Counted from the first letter of the stretch, positions 45,471 to 57,828 are shown. The stretch is DNA of 64,000 nt from Pseudofabraea citricarpa (GCA_029641185.1 JAPWGK010000031.1:310001-374000); one strand, 5' to 3'. The notes: generated by a model from the sequence alone, not told the origin. A program made the numbers and translations.

Positions 45471-46164
45471 GTTGGTCTATACTGGTCTACCGAGCAAGTG
45501 GCGAGAGCTCACGAGAGGGACTTCAGCGTTCGCAATGTCCTCCTCTGGCCGCTGCAGATGGGAATGGGGTCGTCGCAAAGCGGCTGGAATATGGGCGTTC
45601 GTCTGTCACACAGTTCGTCGGTCGGGGGGGCGTTTCTTTCTCAACGGGCACGGCAGCGACGAAGGATTATCGATAGAGGCGAGGCGTGGAGGAAGGGAGG
45701 GGGGTTTAAAGACGAATGGGCAGAATGTGCGAGGGAGTGGAAGTCGAGTTCGAGTTATGCGGAGGATAAGTGCCAATATGAACGGGCTCGGTGGGCAATG
45801 GGGGAGGGGGAGATGGGTGATGGGTGTGGGAGGGAGGGATGGAGAGGGAGAATAATGAGAGTGTCCAGGATGGATATCCCAGGGAAGGAGATTGAGGGAG
45901 GGGATGGACGATGGACAAAGGAGGCTAGAGCGTAGGTAGGGGATCAGCCCCCGAAACGAAGGAAGGCAGAGAGGTTAAATGGAGGACAAGGGGGAACTGT
46001 AGGGTGTTGTACTGTGCTCAGTGTGCTGTAGAGCCAGTCCAGTACCCTAAAATACAGGGCCAGGAGGGCGGCATGGCAGAGCATGGCAGGGCATGGCAGG
46101 GCAGTTGGTTACTGGGTGGGTGACTCTGACTCTGACTCTGACTGGGTACACTGGGCCACTGGGT

Positions 46165-46196
46165 CACTGCCACTGCCACTGCCACTGCCACTGCCA
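46165..46196. repeat. (CACTGC)n hexamer repeat
   Basis: Five tandem CACTGC units, with GACTCT repeats 30 bp before and GTACA repeats about 100 bp after. Part of the low-complexity zone upstream of BEM1. Confidence 0.9.
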
Positions 46197-46298
46197 GGAG
46201 GGACGTGATCTAATTGATGCCTTGAAGCGCGTTGAACAAAGGGGAGGGGAGGGGAGGAGCTTGGGGCCTTGGGCTCGCCGTGCGTCTGAGCATTCCTG

Positions 46299-46325
46299 GT
46301 ACAGTACAGTACAGTACAGTACAGC
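46299..46325. repeat. (GTACA)n pentamer repeat
   Basis: About five tandem GTACA units; each is nearly self-complementary (GTAC), so the tract could form hairpins. Confidence 0.85.
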
Positions 46326-49300
46326 AGTACACAGCACTAAGCTCAGCACGATAGGGGGCAGATGTAGGGCAGATGTAGGGCAGATGTAGAGTCATTTAGG
46401 GCTTCGGGCGCTGTAGCGGCACGCACCTTGCCGTACTACACGTACCCTACACTGGCAGGAAGACCCATGCGCGACCGCTCCAAGCTCCACCACCACCACC
46501 AGGCCAGCAGACAGACCCATCAACTCCATTTATTTCCATGGCCAGCACCAGGCAATCAATCAATCAGCCACAACCCAAGTCACCCAAGTCACCCAAGTTG
46601 CCCAACAGCCCAAATACCCCGAGAGACGACTCAGCTGCGACATCATCACTGCCCGCTATACAGTACCCACTACCCTCTACTCACTGCCCAGTTGCCATCG
46701 CACAGCCTGTCTGGACTCTGGAGCCGATTCCGCCTACCTCCTGTACTGCAGATACCCTGCTCTGCTGAGCTGCTTGTTTTTTCCTACTGACTTCTCCTGC
46801 TGGCTACTGTACACTTCAACAGCATTGCTCCCAAGCATACTACCTACTACACTACCCAGTAGATGCAAACCCCGAACTTCAACCTCCCTCTCCAACCCTG
46901 GCCCCTCAGCGACTTTGCATTATCGAGCATGATGGATGCTGGATGCTGGCCTGGTGGATGCTGGTACCCGAGAGCCCCGGTGCTAGAGGCAGCGCTGTGT
47001 GAAGCTGATTGATTGAGGTGCAGAGCTGACAGACTTGATAGAAAGACAGACTACTACTGAGCAGACAAGAGGACAGTGGCCGGCCAGTCTCACCCACAGA
47101 CGCTGTTCGCCGCACCCACAGACGCAGCCAGATCTATCATGCAGTCACTCACTCAACCACTCATCCATTATTGACGACTACACGAGTTATCGATAAGCTG
47201 CTGCTCCTTGACACACAGAGGAGGGGTAGCCATGATGTCAAGTGTTTCCTCGCCCTCCCCTCCACGAAGAGCGAGAGGTCCAAGATGCTACACAACACAG
47301 CCAACCAGCTCCTCCAAACTCGGGTTCAGTCTGGTCGCTCTGGTCTGAGGATGCTTGAGCCTTGAACCGCCTGCATCGTGGCTATGGCGCTTTGTTTTAG
47401 CGCACACGGCATTTGGCCAAAAGGAAACAAATTTCGTCTGAAGTGCGTGATGGTGTCACAGCAATTGCAATTCTACTCGCCCACAACCAGCTCGCCATTG
47501 ACCATTGAAGACGGACACCATCACCACTCGAGTGCGTCACGCAGGTCCGCCAGACACCAGAACAGCCCTCCTGCCCCATCCCCGCCAATAGTCGGCAGTG
47601 GCAACCGCTTGACCCCAACGGCGGCGGCAAAGAGGATGATGGATGGATGGATAGATGGGTGGGAGGGTGATGGGTGGTTGGATGATGATGATGATGATGG
47701 ATGGATGATGGATGGATGGCCTGCATTGCATACCTTACCCGTTTGCCGTACCTTACCGCACCGCCGCACCACATCACACGCATGAACATCACAACGCGGC
47801 CCTAGGGCTTCAAAAGAGGTCCAACTCGAGTGCGCATTCGAGTGCGACAAGACGAGTGCGGGCGCACTGTTTTCACATTCGCACATCTTCACATGATAGC
47901 ACCCGAATCCCAAACCAAAAGAAACATTCCCCTTCAGAGTTCAAACTGTGCTCCCTCGCAGCTTCACAAGCAAGCGACGGCAGCCGAAAGCATTAATATG
48001 ATATAATCATGGCCTGATATGACAGATCACGAACCTCTACCTCCCACTTCGACATGTGCATCACGAACCAAAGTCTTCTCCTTCACACGGAGCACCAGAT
48101 AGATTAAATTCAAATCCAGAGAAAGCTTGTACACTGGGCCTGCTGAATGCTCCCTCGCTTACAGGGTTTCTCGTCCTTAGACTTTCGCTGGTTTGTTACA
48201 GCATGAGTACGGCATAACAGGCATTTTGTGGGGGTGTCGAACAGCTCTTCCGTCGAGGTCCTCCTTGTCACAAATCGAAAACCGCGTGGTCACTGGTCCG
48301 TGAAGAGAGGAATGCGAAGAACATGCAGTTCCCGAATCCACTTCTCTCAACCACCAAGCTCCGCTAAAGAATCCCATCAATGTGGACATCTCGAGCGTCA
48401 CGAAGTCAGAAGTCTGAAGTCTGACTGAGGTGCTCACGATTGCGGACGTATGTAAGCGACCATCAATCAACGACCGCACTCAATCCCTTCTACTATCTTC
48501 GAAACAGAGGAGAGGACAAAAAAAAAACAGGGCCTTACAACGCCAAATATATCGCATATTCCCCGGAACAGCTTCTAGAAGGTGAAGATCTATCTCATAC
48601 CTTAGACCAGCCACACCATCAGCCATGAAGACCATCCGGCACCGAATCCGACCCATCACCGACCCATCTATCTATTTCTGATTGTACAACTCGACGCCAA
48701 ATCCTGCTTGATCCAGCGAGATTTCTAGAACCTTTCCTTGCTTATCTAGCCTCCTCGGCATGTGTTCCTTCCACACATGCTCGCATCGTATCACAGGATT
48801 ACTATCCAGAAACCCATCTATCTATCTGCGATGGCTTTCTACCGGTATCGCTTCATCTTCCTGTACCGTACCACGAACCCACGACGGACGAATGTTTGTA
48901 TCTTCGCCGGACCAGAGTACTCGTAAGGCAGTTTTCCTTTCCCCCGTCGCACATTCATTCATTCATTCATGCGGACGGATCTCAGCCTTCCCGCTCAGTA
49001 AGTAATAGCACGGTACGGTACGGTACTCGCACACATCGACAGGCGCATCACATCCCATCCCATCCCATCACATCACATCGCACCTCGAATTTTTATATTG
49101 CAGTACCAGCACACGCACACACGCGACGTACCGCAGACGAGAGGGAGAGAATCAAAAGGAATCAGATCCTGAGAAGAGTTACAGTACTTGGCTTGGGTAT
49201 GCATGTGCATGTATGTGGATGTGTGCATTTGTGTGTGTGTGGAGTGGATGTCACCAGAAGCAGCTTAGCCGCACGCGTTCCTGGATTTAATGCACTGCGC

Positions 49301-50250
49301 TGCACTGCACTGTACGGCGGCGGCGGCGGGCTGGGCTGGGCTGTCTGGCGTGCTGTACGGTATGCACTACACAACTACTGTACAGTGCGGTAGGGCGCTC
49401 TGTGCCCTGGTCTGGTCTGGCCGCACCGCATCCTCGGTCGGTCTTCAAGCTTGCAGATATCATTTATGCATCGAGAGGGGACGGCGAGAGGGAGGGGAGG
49501 GGGGTCGACTACGTCAGGTGGGATGGAGGGGAAGGGGAAGGGGAAGGGAGACCGAAAGCTGAAACGTTCCAGAGTGCACACCCGGGTTTCCCAAGATGGG
49601 AGGGTATGCGGGGTGATACAGTCATGATTGGTAGAGGACAGTATGAACCATAGTCTATCTCGAGTGCCCATACTTTTTCCCAAGTAGAAACGGAAACGGC
49701 GGCCCAAGCGAAATACCAAGTCATAAAATCTTTCGTTTTCATTATGCTTTTGCTGCTATTCTAAACGCAGACTGCTAAGAGACTCAGGGTATATGACAAA
49801 TGCAAGAGCTTTCCCAATCCGCCAAACGCCCCTTACACTCACGAATGCCACCCCGCCGACAAGCACTGCGCCTTGTATGCAAGAAGAAATAAGAAAAAGG
49901 GAGGTCAAGGATGTCGAGGTCAAGTTGAGTTGAGCCGAAGCTCACATAGCCGAATCCGCATAGAAAATACTGTAGGAAGGGCTCGGCTCGTCACTAGGTT
50001 CGAGTCGCCTCGAGTCTTGCCGGAGAAGGAAAAGTGGCTGGGGTCGAAAGCTCGAACCGGCCCGTCAAAAAACCCTCATAAAGAACGCCCACGCCAGCTC
50101 GTAAGACTAGCGCATGACCGAGAACAAAACATTTAGTGGCGAAGCAGATTGAGATGTGCGGAAAGCTGACAAGAAAATAAGGTAAGACAGATCGAGGCCG
50201 AAAGTAACGCGAAGATTGTGCAAGGGGCAGGTAGAGAGGCGATGAAAAGC

Positions 50251-51951
50251 TTATATCTGGCCTTTGATATCAACCTTTCGGAAGGCTGCAACCTTTGCGG
50301 CTTCGAAGGTATTGCCAGCCTTGCCGGTAAGTACTCGTATCTCGGCATCACGTTGCTCGAGAAGGTCCTGGCCATTATGGTCAACGATGAATTGTGCAGC
50401 ATCAACATCGGATTCAAAACCAAGCTCTTCGGTGATGAATCTCATGCTAACATCTGGTTTGTAACTGTGGAATGGTTAGCAATGACCTACAAGATTCAAG
50501 AGTGACAACTTACGCTCTGCAAATATTTGACATCGCTGCTAGACGTTCTCTCACGACGAACATGTCCATAAGATAAGCACCCATGTTAGGAACGTCGAGA
50601 TATAGCCTGAAGAATTTGTGATAGTTGCCTAATGCCAACGCTGAACGTACATCCAAAGCATGCTTGATGGCTTCTGCTTCTTTTTCTGCTGTGGTTAGAT
50701 CCGCCAAAACGTCATTCAATGACGTGCGGTTAGAAGTATGAATGAAATACAAGATACGATAAGCCTTGAATTCCACTGGATTTCCCCCCAGCTGTTGTGC
50801 ATATAGCGCACGAAGCTGGGTTTGGCATTGATTATACTCACCAAGGTCCCCCTTCTCTAGGGCAATTCGGGCATGAATTTCGTAGACTGTAACTGTAAAT
50901 TCGTTTTTGATTCGTTGAACTGTAAGATCTTGTCGCATAGATTTGAACTGGTCACAGATATATGGATAACTCTGTTCCTTCTTCCATTTCTTCTTCAGAA
51001 GCTCCAGGGTTTGGCGTAGGATCGATTCTGGTCGGACTTGGGAGGGGATAGGCGCCGAGGTCAAGCGGAAGTATTTTTTCTCTAGGACTTCGCATGTTCC
51101 GACCACAGGGCCTGACGATGGTTCTGGTTCTGGCGATTGCTTGTAGGTTGATTTATAGCCACCGTCAAATCGTCGCTGGCGCTTCTCCAGGTTCTTCTGG
51201 AACTTACTTGTACCTTTATCCTCCTGGAGTGGTTGTTGGCGCTTGTCGAATCGCTCCTTGGCCGGTGACTGAAATGAGACGCGATCTTCAAGGCCATTTC
51301 GGTTGTTAGTGGAACGCCAAGGTGGAGTTGAAGTTGAACTGGAATTCTCATCATCGCCACCTCCCATGTCCTGGGACTTCCTCTTCTTGGATAGGCTGTG
51401 ATCAATATATCCGTTTCCGGACACCTGGAAGTTCAAGGATTCCCGTTGCCAGGATGCTTGTCTCTCGGACCGGATCAGTTCTTGAGGGAGTGGAAGTTTA
51501 GCCCAATCTATGGTATGCAGGGCATTGTTGTCTGTGGCTTCAGAGATTGTCTGCTTCAGTTTGGCTTCCATATCGGCTCTTGTGACATCAGGAAGCAGGG
51601 TGCTGTTGTCAAATGATCGTCGCACATAATCGCGTACAGGCTCAGGCCATGTCATTTTCTTCTTGGGTGGTTCTTGGACTGGGGCTTGGGGTGGTGCTAA
51701 AGGTTGATGGACGGTTGCTACGTAGGGTATGGGGGGTTGGGGTTGATTAAATGATTGTCTGACTTGTACTGGATGATACGCAGGGTCTGGAGAGAGTCAA
51801 GTCAGCTATGCGCGTGTAACGGAGGGAGGAGGGAGAAGGGAGGCGGATAGAGCGCAGAAGAATGAGCTGAGGCGGCGGAAAACTTACTCTGGTATGTGCC
51901 ATACGATCCGGTCGTACCAGGCGCTGGTGGTATCCCCCAAGGAGTGGACAT
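50251..51951 (-). CDS. THP3: SAC3/GANP-domain protein, THP3/LENG8 type
   Basis: Orthologues work with Csn12 in transcription-coupled mRNA processing in the nucleus. Three exons: complement(join(50251..50464,50514..51786,51888..51951)), 516 aa. The N-terminus (MSTPWGIPPAPGTTGSYG) is a Pro/Gln-rich disordered tail leading to PPKKKMTWPEPVRDYV, a conserved start of the ordered part. The central region is charged (RKRQRRFDGG-type linkers). The SAC3/GANP domain runs from GTCEVLEKKYFRLTSAP through RQDLTVQRIKNEFTVTVYE to LGNYHKFFRLY. The last exon supplies the PCI-like end (MRFITEELGFESDVDAAQFI). The first intron is 101 nt, longer than usual but in frame. It is divergent from VPS36. Confidence 0.92.
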
Positions 51952-52385
51952 TGCGGAGTACATTCAAAGCGGTTTCCTTGATATGGAGAGGTTAGTGGGG
52001 TGTGAGGATGGGATCAAGCAGAGAGATATCTGGTCAGGCAAATTTTCAAGGACTGCTGGCAGCTGGGTGAAGTCTGAGATGTGATGAGATGTGCTGTGTT
52101 GCGCTGCCTGCGTGACGAGACATTATCAAAAGGGCTCGCTTAGATGATAGCGTGCTGAGGTGTGCGGCTAGGCTGCCCTCCTGCGTATTATCAGGCACTG
52201 GTTACAGGCCTCGCTACTACCACACGCGCTAGACGATAAGGACAGTAACATTCCGCTTCGGGCTTTCACCTGCAGTTATCGTTGTCGTCCGTCATCCACC
52301 TTGTCCCAATCGTCTCCATGACCGATGTCGATTGCCCGTCTTCTCACGCACTCTCCAGAATCCTCATCTTGCATGGCTTGGTCGG
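51952..52385. promoter_or_regulatory. Bidirectional promoter, THP3/VPS36
   Basis: A 434-bp spacer between two divergent housekeeping genes. No TATA box or recognised operator is visible; GC content is higher than in the flanking AT-rich intergenic DNA. Confidence 0.5.
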
Positions 52386-54362
52386 ATGTTTCTAAAACAC
52401 ATCGACCTCACTACTGCGTTGAGGCCGGCTTATCTACCAGATGAGGTCTTGCTGTTTGTCCAAGACAATGTGGGCCTGTATGAGGGGTGAGTAGCCTCCA
52501 GTCGGTAGCATAACCAGAGTCGCGCTGATGAAGCTACGCAAATCCAGGAAATTCAAGATCCCCGATCACCAGAATGGACAGGTCTATTTGACTTCACATC
52601 GGGTTTGCTACGTGGATAATGCCGACCCTCGACGGAATTCGACGGCTATCGACTTGAAAGATGTCGATCGCTTCGAGTTCTATGTATGTCAATACACCTC
52701 AGTACATGCCCAGACATTGATCTCTTGTAGGCTGGCTTTTTAAAGTCTTCTGCCAAAATTACCCTCGTACCTAAGCCGTCCAAACGCTCTTCCGTGCAGA
52801 ATCGAAATATCTCGAGCCTTAGCGCACCATCCAGAAGTGCCACAGCATCTCCCTTGTCGCGAACAGACAGTCCATTTCACTTGCCTACGCCTGAACCTGC
52901 TCCTACCAATAGTGCGACCTGGATCTGCCCTATATGCTCCTTTTCAAACCCAGTACCATCGAATTTTGATCCTGTCACAGCGAGTGCCCATACACCTCTG
53001 CCACCATGTTTGGCATGTGGGATAAAACCGCCATTGGCACATGTATTGAAAGCAGCCATTACAAGTGCTACAAATCGTCCGCCCCAGCCTTCTCCATCTG
53101 TGCTGAAAACCCCCATACCGCTTCGAGTACGAGCAGAGAGCAGTCCTCGACCTGCGCCAGCACACATGTCTTCAGGATCATACAATCCCACGTCAGGGGG
53201 CGCACTACCACCTAGTGGAGCTTCTTTTCAATGCCCTCGATGTACTTTCTTGAATCATCCTTCTCTGCTTTCCTGTGAGCTTTGTGGGGCTCCGTTGTTA
53301 TCGCAAGATGTTCCAACTGGCCTTGAAGAACCGGGTCCTCGTATCGAATCTCCTGGCCCAACATTAAATCGTTTACCAGCGCCAGGTATGGAAAACAATG
53401 AGAGTATCAAAATATCCTTTCGAAGTGGTGGCGAAAAAATCTTTCATGAACGGCTGAAAGGTAGTATGGTACAACGGAAATGGCTGCTTCAAGGAGCACC
53501 TCCTGTTCCAAAATCGAATCGAATCGATCCTGGAAGTTCTTCACCTGGGGCTTCAAATGGCGAAAGGGTTAAGTCAGCGGGTATTGCAGGGCTTGAACAA
53601 CGTCGCCTTGAAAAGCAGAAGAACAATGAACTTGTGATCGGCAACGCATTTGAGGACCTTGAAGCTCTCATGGCCTCGGCAAAGGAAATAGTTGCCCTCG
53701 CAGAATCATTTGCCAACACAGGTTCGAACGGCAATTCAGAAACAAGCGCCCTTCTGGCCCAGTCTCTAGGGTTAGTGACAACCAAAGATATGTTGGGTGG
53801 TGGGAGTAATTCTGAGTCTCTTTACATCTCAGAGCTTTCACGAAACTTGGCTGAATTTTTGACCGACGACGCGAGGGGAGTATTACGCAAATCTGGCGGA
53901 ATCATCAGTCTAGTAGATCTTTGGGCTATTTTTAATCGTGCTCGAGGTGGAGTTGAGCTTGTTAGCCCGCTGGATTTTGAAAAGGCCGCAAGGTTATGGG
54001 AGAAGCTGAAGCTTCCTGTGAGACTGCGACAATTCAAGAGTGGAGTTTTGGTGGTTCAGGGTAGTGACAGGACAGATGAGAAGACTATCAAGACATTGCT
54101 TGCTTGGCTCAAAGATTTACATTCTTTCCCGCCGGACAAGGAAGTTTCCTGGGAGTGGGAGGTCTTTGGAAGAGGTGTTACAGCTCAAGATGCTGCAGAG
54201 AGGTTTGGCTGGAGCCTTGGTGTGGCCGAGGAAGAATTAGAAATGGCAGAAGAAAAAGGTGCACTCTGTAGGGAGGAGAGTATCGAAGGTCTTAAATACT
54301 GGGAGAACTGGATAAATATGGAGGAGCCCTCTCCAAGTTTAGTATCTGCAACCATGATCTAA
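52386..54362 (+). CDS. VPS36: ESCRT-II subunit Vps36
   Basis: Binds ubiquitinated cargo and phosphoinositides at endosomes as part of ESCRT-II. Model join(52386..52486,52548..52683,52731..54362), 622 aa. The split GLUE domain opens MFLKHIDLTTALRPAYLPDE and continues GKFKIPDHQNGQVYLTSHR and AGFLKSSAKITLVPKPSKR. It is interrupted, as in yeast Vps36, by an insert carrying two NZF-type zinc fingers: CPIC...CLAC (irregular, long loop) and a canonical CPRCTFLNHPSLLSCELCG. The second half of GLUE follows (SIKISFRSGGEKIFHERLK), then the winged-helix EAP45 domain with LNHPSLL-independent signatures such as LVDLWAIFNRARGGVELVSP. The first intron ends at 52547; an ATG inside that intron (52528) is not used. 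Confidence 0.94.
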
Positions 54363-54657
54363 ATTTATGAAGTTGTCTTTTTGGGTTCCTCTTCATAGAT
54401 CTACCAAGTGTCTGTAACGCTAAGAGCCAACGAGAAACTTCATATTAAAGCCGTCAAGAACAGTATGGCGCCATGCATGGAATCCAGCTGACAAAGTGGG
54501 GCTTACACATACATAAAAGGATTCAACCTCGTTTCCCACATTACTTTTATCCTTCTCCATTCTACTTCTCACCTAATCAAAGAAACTCATCCACAGCCTT
54601 CTCATAGTACACGCCCCGCAGATATTCAGATCATATTTCTGAACTCAAATATCGAGG

Positions 54658-55526
54658 ATGTCTTCAAACACGGTATACTTGATTACTGGCGTCAATAGAG
54701 GTGCTCATTTTCTTACCCCTATTTCAACCTCGCTAAATTTCGACAAACAGGAATCGGTTGCGGCATGGCAGAAATTCTTCTCACTCGACCCAATGTCACT
54801 GTCATTGGAACCACTCGTAATCCTTCTTTCGCATCTGATTTTACGATCGCAGAGAATTCGAAGCTCATCGTTGAGACGATCTCTAGTGCTTCCGATTCTG
54901 ACGCTGCGACTGCAATCAAGAATCTGCAAACTCATGGAGTAACACACATTGATGTCTTGATCGCCAATGCTGGAACTGGCACGGTATTCGATACGGTTTC
55001 AAACACTCCGCTGTCTGAATTACGACTGAATTTCGAAGTCAACACACTTGGCCCCATCAAACTTTTCCAGGCTGCCTGGCCACTGCTGCAGAAATCAACC
55101 AATCCGAAATTCATATATGTGAGCTCGAGCTTGGGAAGTATAGAAGCCATGGAACGGGTGCCTGATCTTGCGTATGGCGTGAGCAAGGCTGCGGCGAACT
55201 TCTTTGTCCGTAAGGTCCATTTCGAACATGAGACTGTTGTGGCTTTTGCTATTCATCCTGGGTAAGATGCTCTTTCGGGGTATTGTGCAGCTGCTAACTC
55301 TCGCAGATGGGTCAAGACCAATAATGGCCAGGCTTTTGCGGATTCGGTGGGTGTACCTTCTCCGCCTATGAGTGTAGAGGATAGTATTGTAGCGGTCCTT
55401 TCTCAGGTTAGTCATGGTCCTGTTTGGGTTACTCGATTCTAACTGAGGTGGTAGATTGATGGTTCTACAAGAGATGCGACATCAGGCCGGTTTATTTCTT
55501 ATGATGGTACATCTATTCCGTGGTAG
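54658..55526 (+). CDS. Short-chain dehydrogenase/reductase (NOR-1-like SDR)
   Basis: NAD(P)H-dependent oxidoreductase. Model join(54658..54700,54751..55261,55307..55406,55455..55526), 241 aa, all junctions in frame. The cofactor motif TGVNRGIG is reconstituted by the first splice. NAG (ANAGTG) and the catalytic Ser (VSSSLGS), Tyr and Lys (YGVSKAA) are present, followed by HPGWVKTNNGQ. The sequence resembles the norsolorinic-acid-ketoreductase-like SDR group, which includes many unassigned enzymes; there is no polyketide cluster here, so a role in aflatoxin-type chemistry should not be inferred. It lies just before an AT-rich block. Confidence 0.9.
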
Positions 55527-56245
55527 TATGGTATAACAGGCTGCTGTCCCAAGGTGCTTTGGTAAAAATTGGACGGCCGCTCATTGTTATGATTTGGCTG
55601 GTCTTTTCATGTTTTAGAGTTTAAATTAAATGGGAAGCCCTTTTCTCCACTGGTGTACATTTGGATTCATTCTCACTTTCCCCGTACCCATTTAACTTTG
55701 AACGTGAGATGGCTTGTAGTATCTACGTTACCTCCCGGCGGTATATTATGTTAAGACACTTTCAACTTATACATATAAGATTTTCTTTTAAGACTCGTAG
55801 CTGCATATTGTTACCAGAGCCACACAAAAACAACTTATTTAAATAAAGTATAAAAAGTAAAATTCTTTATAATAATGTATCTTAAAAGTTAAGAGTATTT
55901 CGTTTCTCAGAATCTTTTGTTTATAGATATAAATTATATTTATTTACCTATTTGCTAAATAGTAGATTAAGAAAGTAACAAAGACGTGAATTAAGTTTCT
56001 CAAAATATAATTATAAAGTGCCAAATAATACCAAAATCACTTCTGGCCTGGAGAAGCTTTCCTAGTAAAGTATTACCAACACCCAACTAGTTTCGCTTAA
56101 CTAGCGTGTCTTCAAGTCTATTCTTAGAGCTCAAAGATGGGCCTGTGCACACACAGGTGGCCACCCAACCATTATTTTCCTCGTTCCAGAACACGATTCA
56201 TAGTATTTTCGAATTTCAAGGTTGAGTCTACATCAAAGCTACTAA
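55527..56245. other. AT-rich intergenic block
   Basis: From about 55620 to 56050 the sequence is strongly AT-rich, with many TA dinucleotides and no open frames of note. This could be RIP-altered repeat remains or simply AT-rich spacer. The 3' end forms the promoter of the kinase-like gene. Confidence 0.6.
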
Positions 56246-57148
56246 ATGCCGCCTCCTCCAGCCCCCCTAGCGAAACCTGTAAACCCCAGGAAGTTCGTGA
56301 AACCCGACGGAACAATCTTCACCCTTGCATCTGTTGAAGGCCTTCTTGGTCTTGGCTTGACAGGAATTGTCTTGCGACATGGCAGAAATGCACTAAAGAT
56401 CCCAAAAGTGCAAGTCACAAGTGACCTAGATGAAGAGGAGCGGGACCTCATGTATTATATTAACGAAACGAATGTGGACCAATTGGAGAACGAGAAGCAC
56501 ATCTATAAGAGATTGGGCGATAATATAGGAGTGGTACCGTGTCTCAACTTGTCTGCAGACGGGATCGAATTGGCATTTATTAAAAACGGCACTCTTGAGA
56601 AATATCTCAAAGCCCATCAGCAAGGCCCTGTATCTTTGAAGGCACGCTGGCTTCGGTCCCTTGTGGATACACTTTGTTATATTCACGGGCGAGGGGTCAT
56701 TGTTCATGATGTCGCACTCAGAAATATCCTTGTGGATGAGGAAATGTCACTCAAGTTTGTCGATTTTGGCCAGTCGACTTTGATACCATCAATAACTGAT
56801 TGCTCAGATCTGGCACCGGAAGACTCAACCCAATTTAGCCTCCTTTCATCAAACATTTTGCAAGATATTCGCCGCGATTTGCATATCGACATTTTTTACC
56901 TTGCGTTTGCTATGTATTCTGTTATAACATGGGAAAAACATGATTATAATCTCTACGCTCCAAATGTTCTACCACCTCAGAGCGATAGCAATTTGGATGG
57001 CCTTACACCTAGTTGGCCTGACCTGATGGAACTTCCTTGCCTCGACGGTACTATTTGCGAAGATGTTATTCGCAAGTGTTGGACGAGAGAATATCGATGC
57101 ATGAGGGAAGTCCAACGTGATTTGCATGCTGCAGTGGCCCAGCTATAA
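56246..57148 (+). CDS. Protein-kinase-like protein
   Basis: Intronless, 300 aa, a compact kinase fold with no extra domain. Visible landmarks: a glycine-rich loop (GLGLTGIVLRHG), the VAIK-like lysine in ALKIPK, a catalytic loop HDVALRNIL (H-x-D-x4-N, so the catalytic Asp and metal-binding Asn are kept while the Arg of HRD is absent) and an intact DFGQS. The Arg loss from HRD and the short C-lobe are typical of small expanded fungal kinase-like families. It may still be active. Substrate and pathway are unknown. It sits between two AT-rich blocks near transposon remains, an accessory-type location. Confidence 0.8.
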   Translation: MPPPPAPLAKPVNPRKFVKPDGTIFTLASVEGLLGLGLTGIVLRHGRNALKIPKVQVTSDLDEEERDLMYYINETNVDQLENEKHIYKRLGDNIGVVPCLNLSADGIELAFIKNGTLEKYLKAHQQGPVSLKARWLRSLVDTLCYIHGRGVIVHDVALRNILVDEEMSLKFVDFGQSTLIPSITDCSDLAPEDSTQFSLLSSNILQDIRRDLHIDIFYLAFAMYSVITWEKHDYNLYAPNVLPPQSDSNLDGLTPSWPDLMELPCLDGTICEDVIRKCWTREYRCMREVQRDLHAAVAQL

Positions 57149-57450
57149 TCTGATGTCTTGCGCCTTGTTTTTGCTGGAATTGTTAAGAGCACTGATCACT
57201 TCTCGGTCCTGAAAGTGTCCTAGATATATTAATAACTTTATCACTGTTTTATTTGCACCAAAAAGTGGCACAGTGTGAGCACACTCAAACAGGTATATAT
57301 GTAGCTTCAAAGATAATACTCTCTTCTGTGCATTACCGGCCTCGTCCAGATCTGAATTAAAAACAAGAATAGGAGCAGCAGCAGCATCAAAGCTGACGAA
57401 ATTGAATTGCGTACAACAGGAACAAAGAGACGTCAACCAAAAAGAATGCC

Positions 57451-57828
57451 TTAAGCGCCCGGTGTCGAATTGGCAGTGCCACGGACGGCTACGTCACGCC
57501 TATGTCTATCCTGTCCTGATCGATGACCCTTTCCTTGGTCCTTATCTTTCTTGTTCCGATCCTTACCATTTCCTGCCGAGTCGTTTTCTTTCTCCCTCTT
57601 GGTACAATTTGGGCACTTGTACTTTGGGTTGGTAGACGAGGCAATACTCGTTTCTGTCACTGGATCGCACCAAACACCAGTTATTTCTGCTTCGGCGCAC
57701 TGTGTCCACGCCTCAGCGAACGTGTATGTATGCCCGCATTTGACGTAGGTCACAGGAAAGGCAGGAGTATGGAAACACATATCCGAAGTTGGATCAACTA
57801 TATTGTAAGGTAAGCTTCGAGAAAGCAT
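57451..57828 (-). CDS. Small Cys/His-rich putative zinc-binding protein
   Basis: 125 aa from the ATG at 57828; an open frame extends to an ATG at 57999 but the extra residues look like leader sequence. A compact region has MCFHTPAFPVTYVKCGHTYTF, a Cys in AWTQCAEAE, a Cys in GVWCDP, and KYKCPNC, giving six Cys and two His that could bind one or two zinc ions. The tail is very basic and low complexity (KDRNKKDKDQGKGHR). Similar short CGH/CPxC proteins are common in ascomycetes, without known function. An acceptor-like CAATATAG before the Cys region suggests an upstream exon could exist, so the start is uncertain. Confidence 0.6.
   Translation of the reverse strand: MLSRSLPYNIVDPTSDMCFHTPAFPVTYVKCGHTYTFAEAWTQCAEAEITGVWCDPVTETSIASSTNPKYKCPNCTKREKENDSAGNGKDRNKKDKDQGKGHRSGQDRHRRDVAVRGTANSTPGA

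Larger units (their letters stand above)
45471..50250. other. 4.8-kb repeat-rich gene-poor gap upstream of BEM1
   Basis: No gene is supported. The interval is full of short tandem repeats: GCATGGCAGG (about 46060-46100), GACTCT (46121-46142), CACTGC (46165-46196), GTACA (46299-46325), GGGCAGATGTA (46354-46390), AAGTCACCC (46575-46600), GATGATG/GATGG (47636-47720) and CACATC-type runs (49040-49080). ORFs crossing these encode only His/Pro/Ser-rich runs. The last part (49.7-50.25 kb) is the 3' flank of THP3. A very long BEM1 5' UTR is possible. Confidence 0.55.

Noticed and set aside
46060..46400. CRISPR-like repeat array
   Set aside because: Repeats are short simple-sequence units of different types without spacers, in eukaryotic DNA.
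47378..47913. Several 130-aa ORFs on both strands
   Set aside because: They read through GATG/CATC microsatellites and consist of His, Pro, Ser or Asp runs.
52528..52743. Short ORF starting MKLRKSRKF taken as a VPS36 start
   Set aside because: Its ATG lies in the first VPS36 intron; the spliced frame gives the conserved MFLKHIDL start and GKFKIP.
54658..55526. Aflatoxin-type polyketide pathway gene
   Set aside because: The SDR resembles the NOR-1-like group, but no polyketide synthase or other cluster gene is in the window, so only SDR is called.
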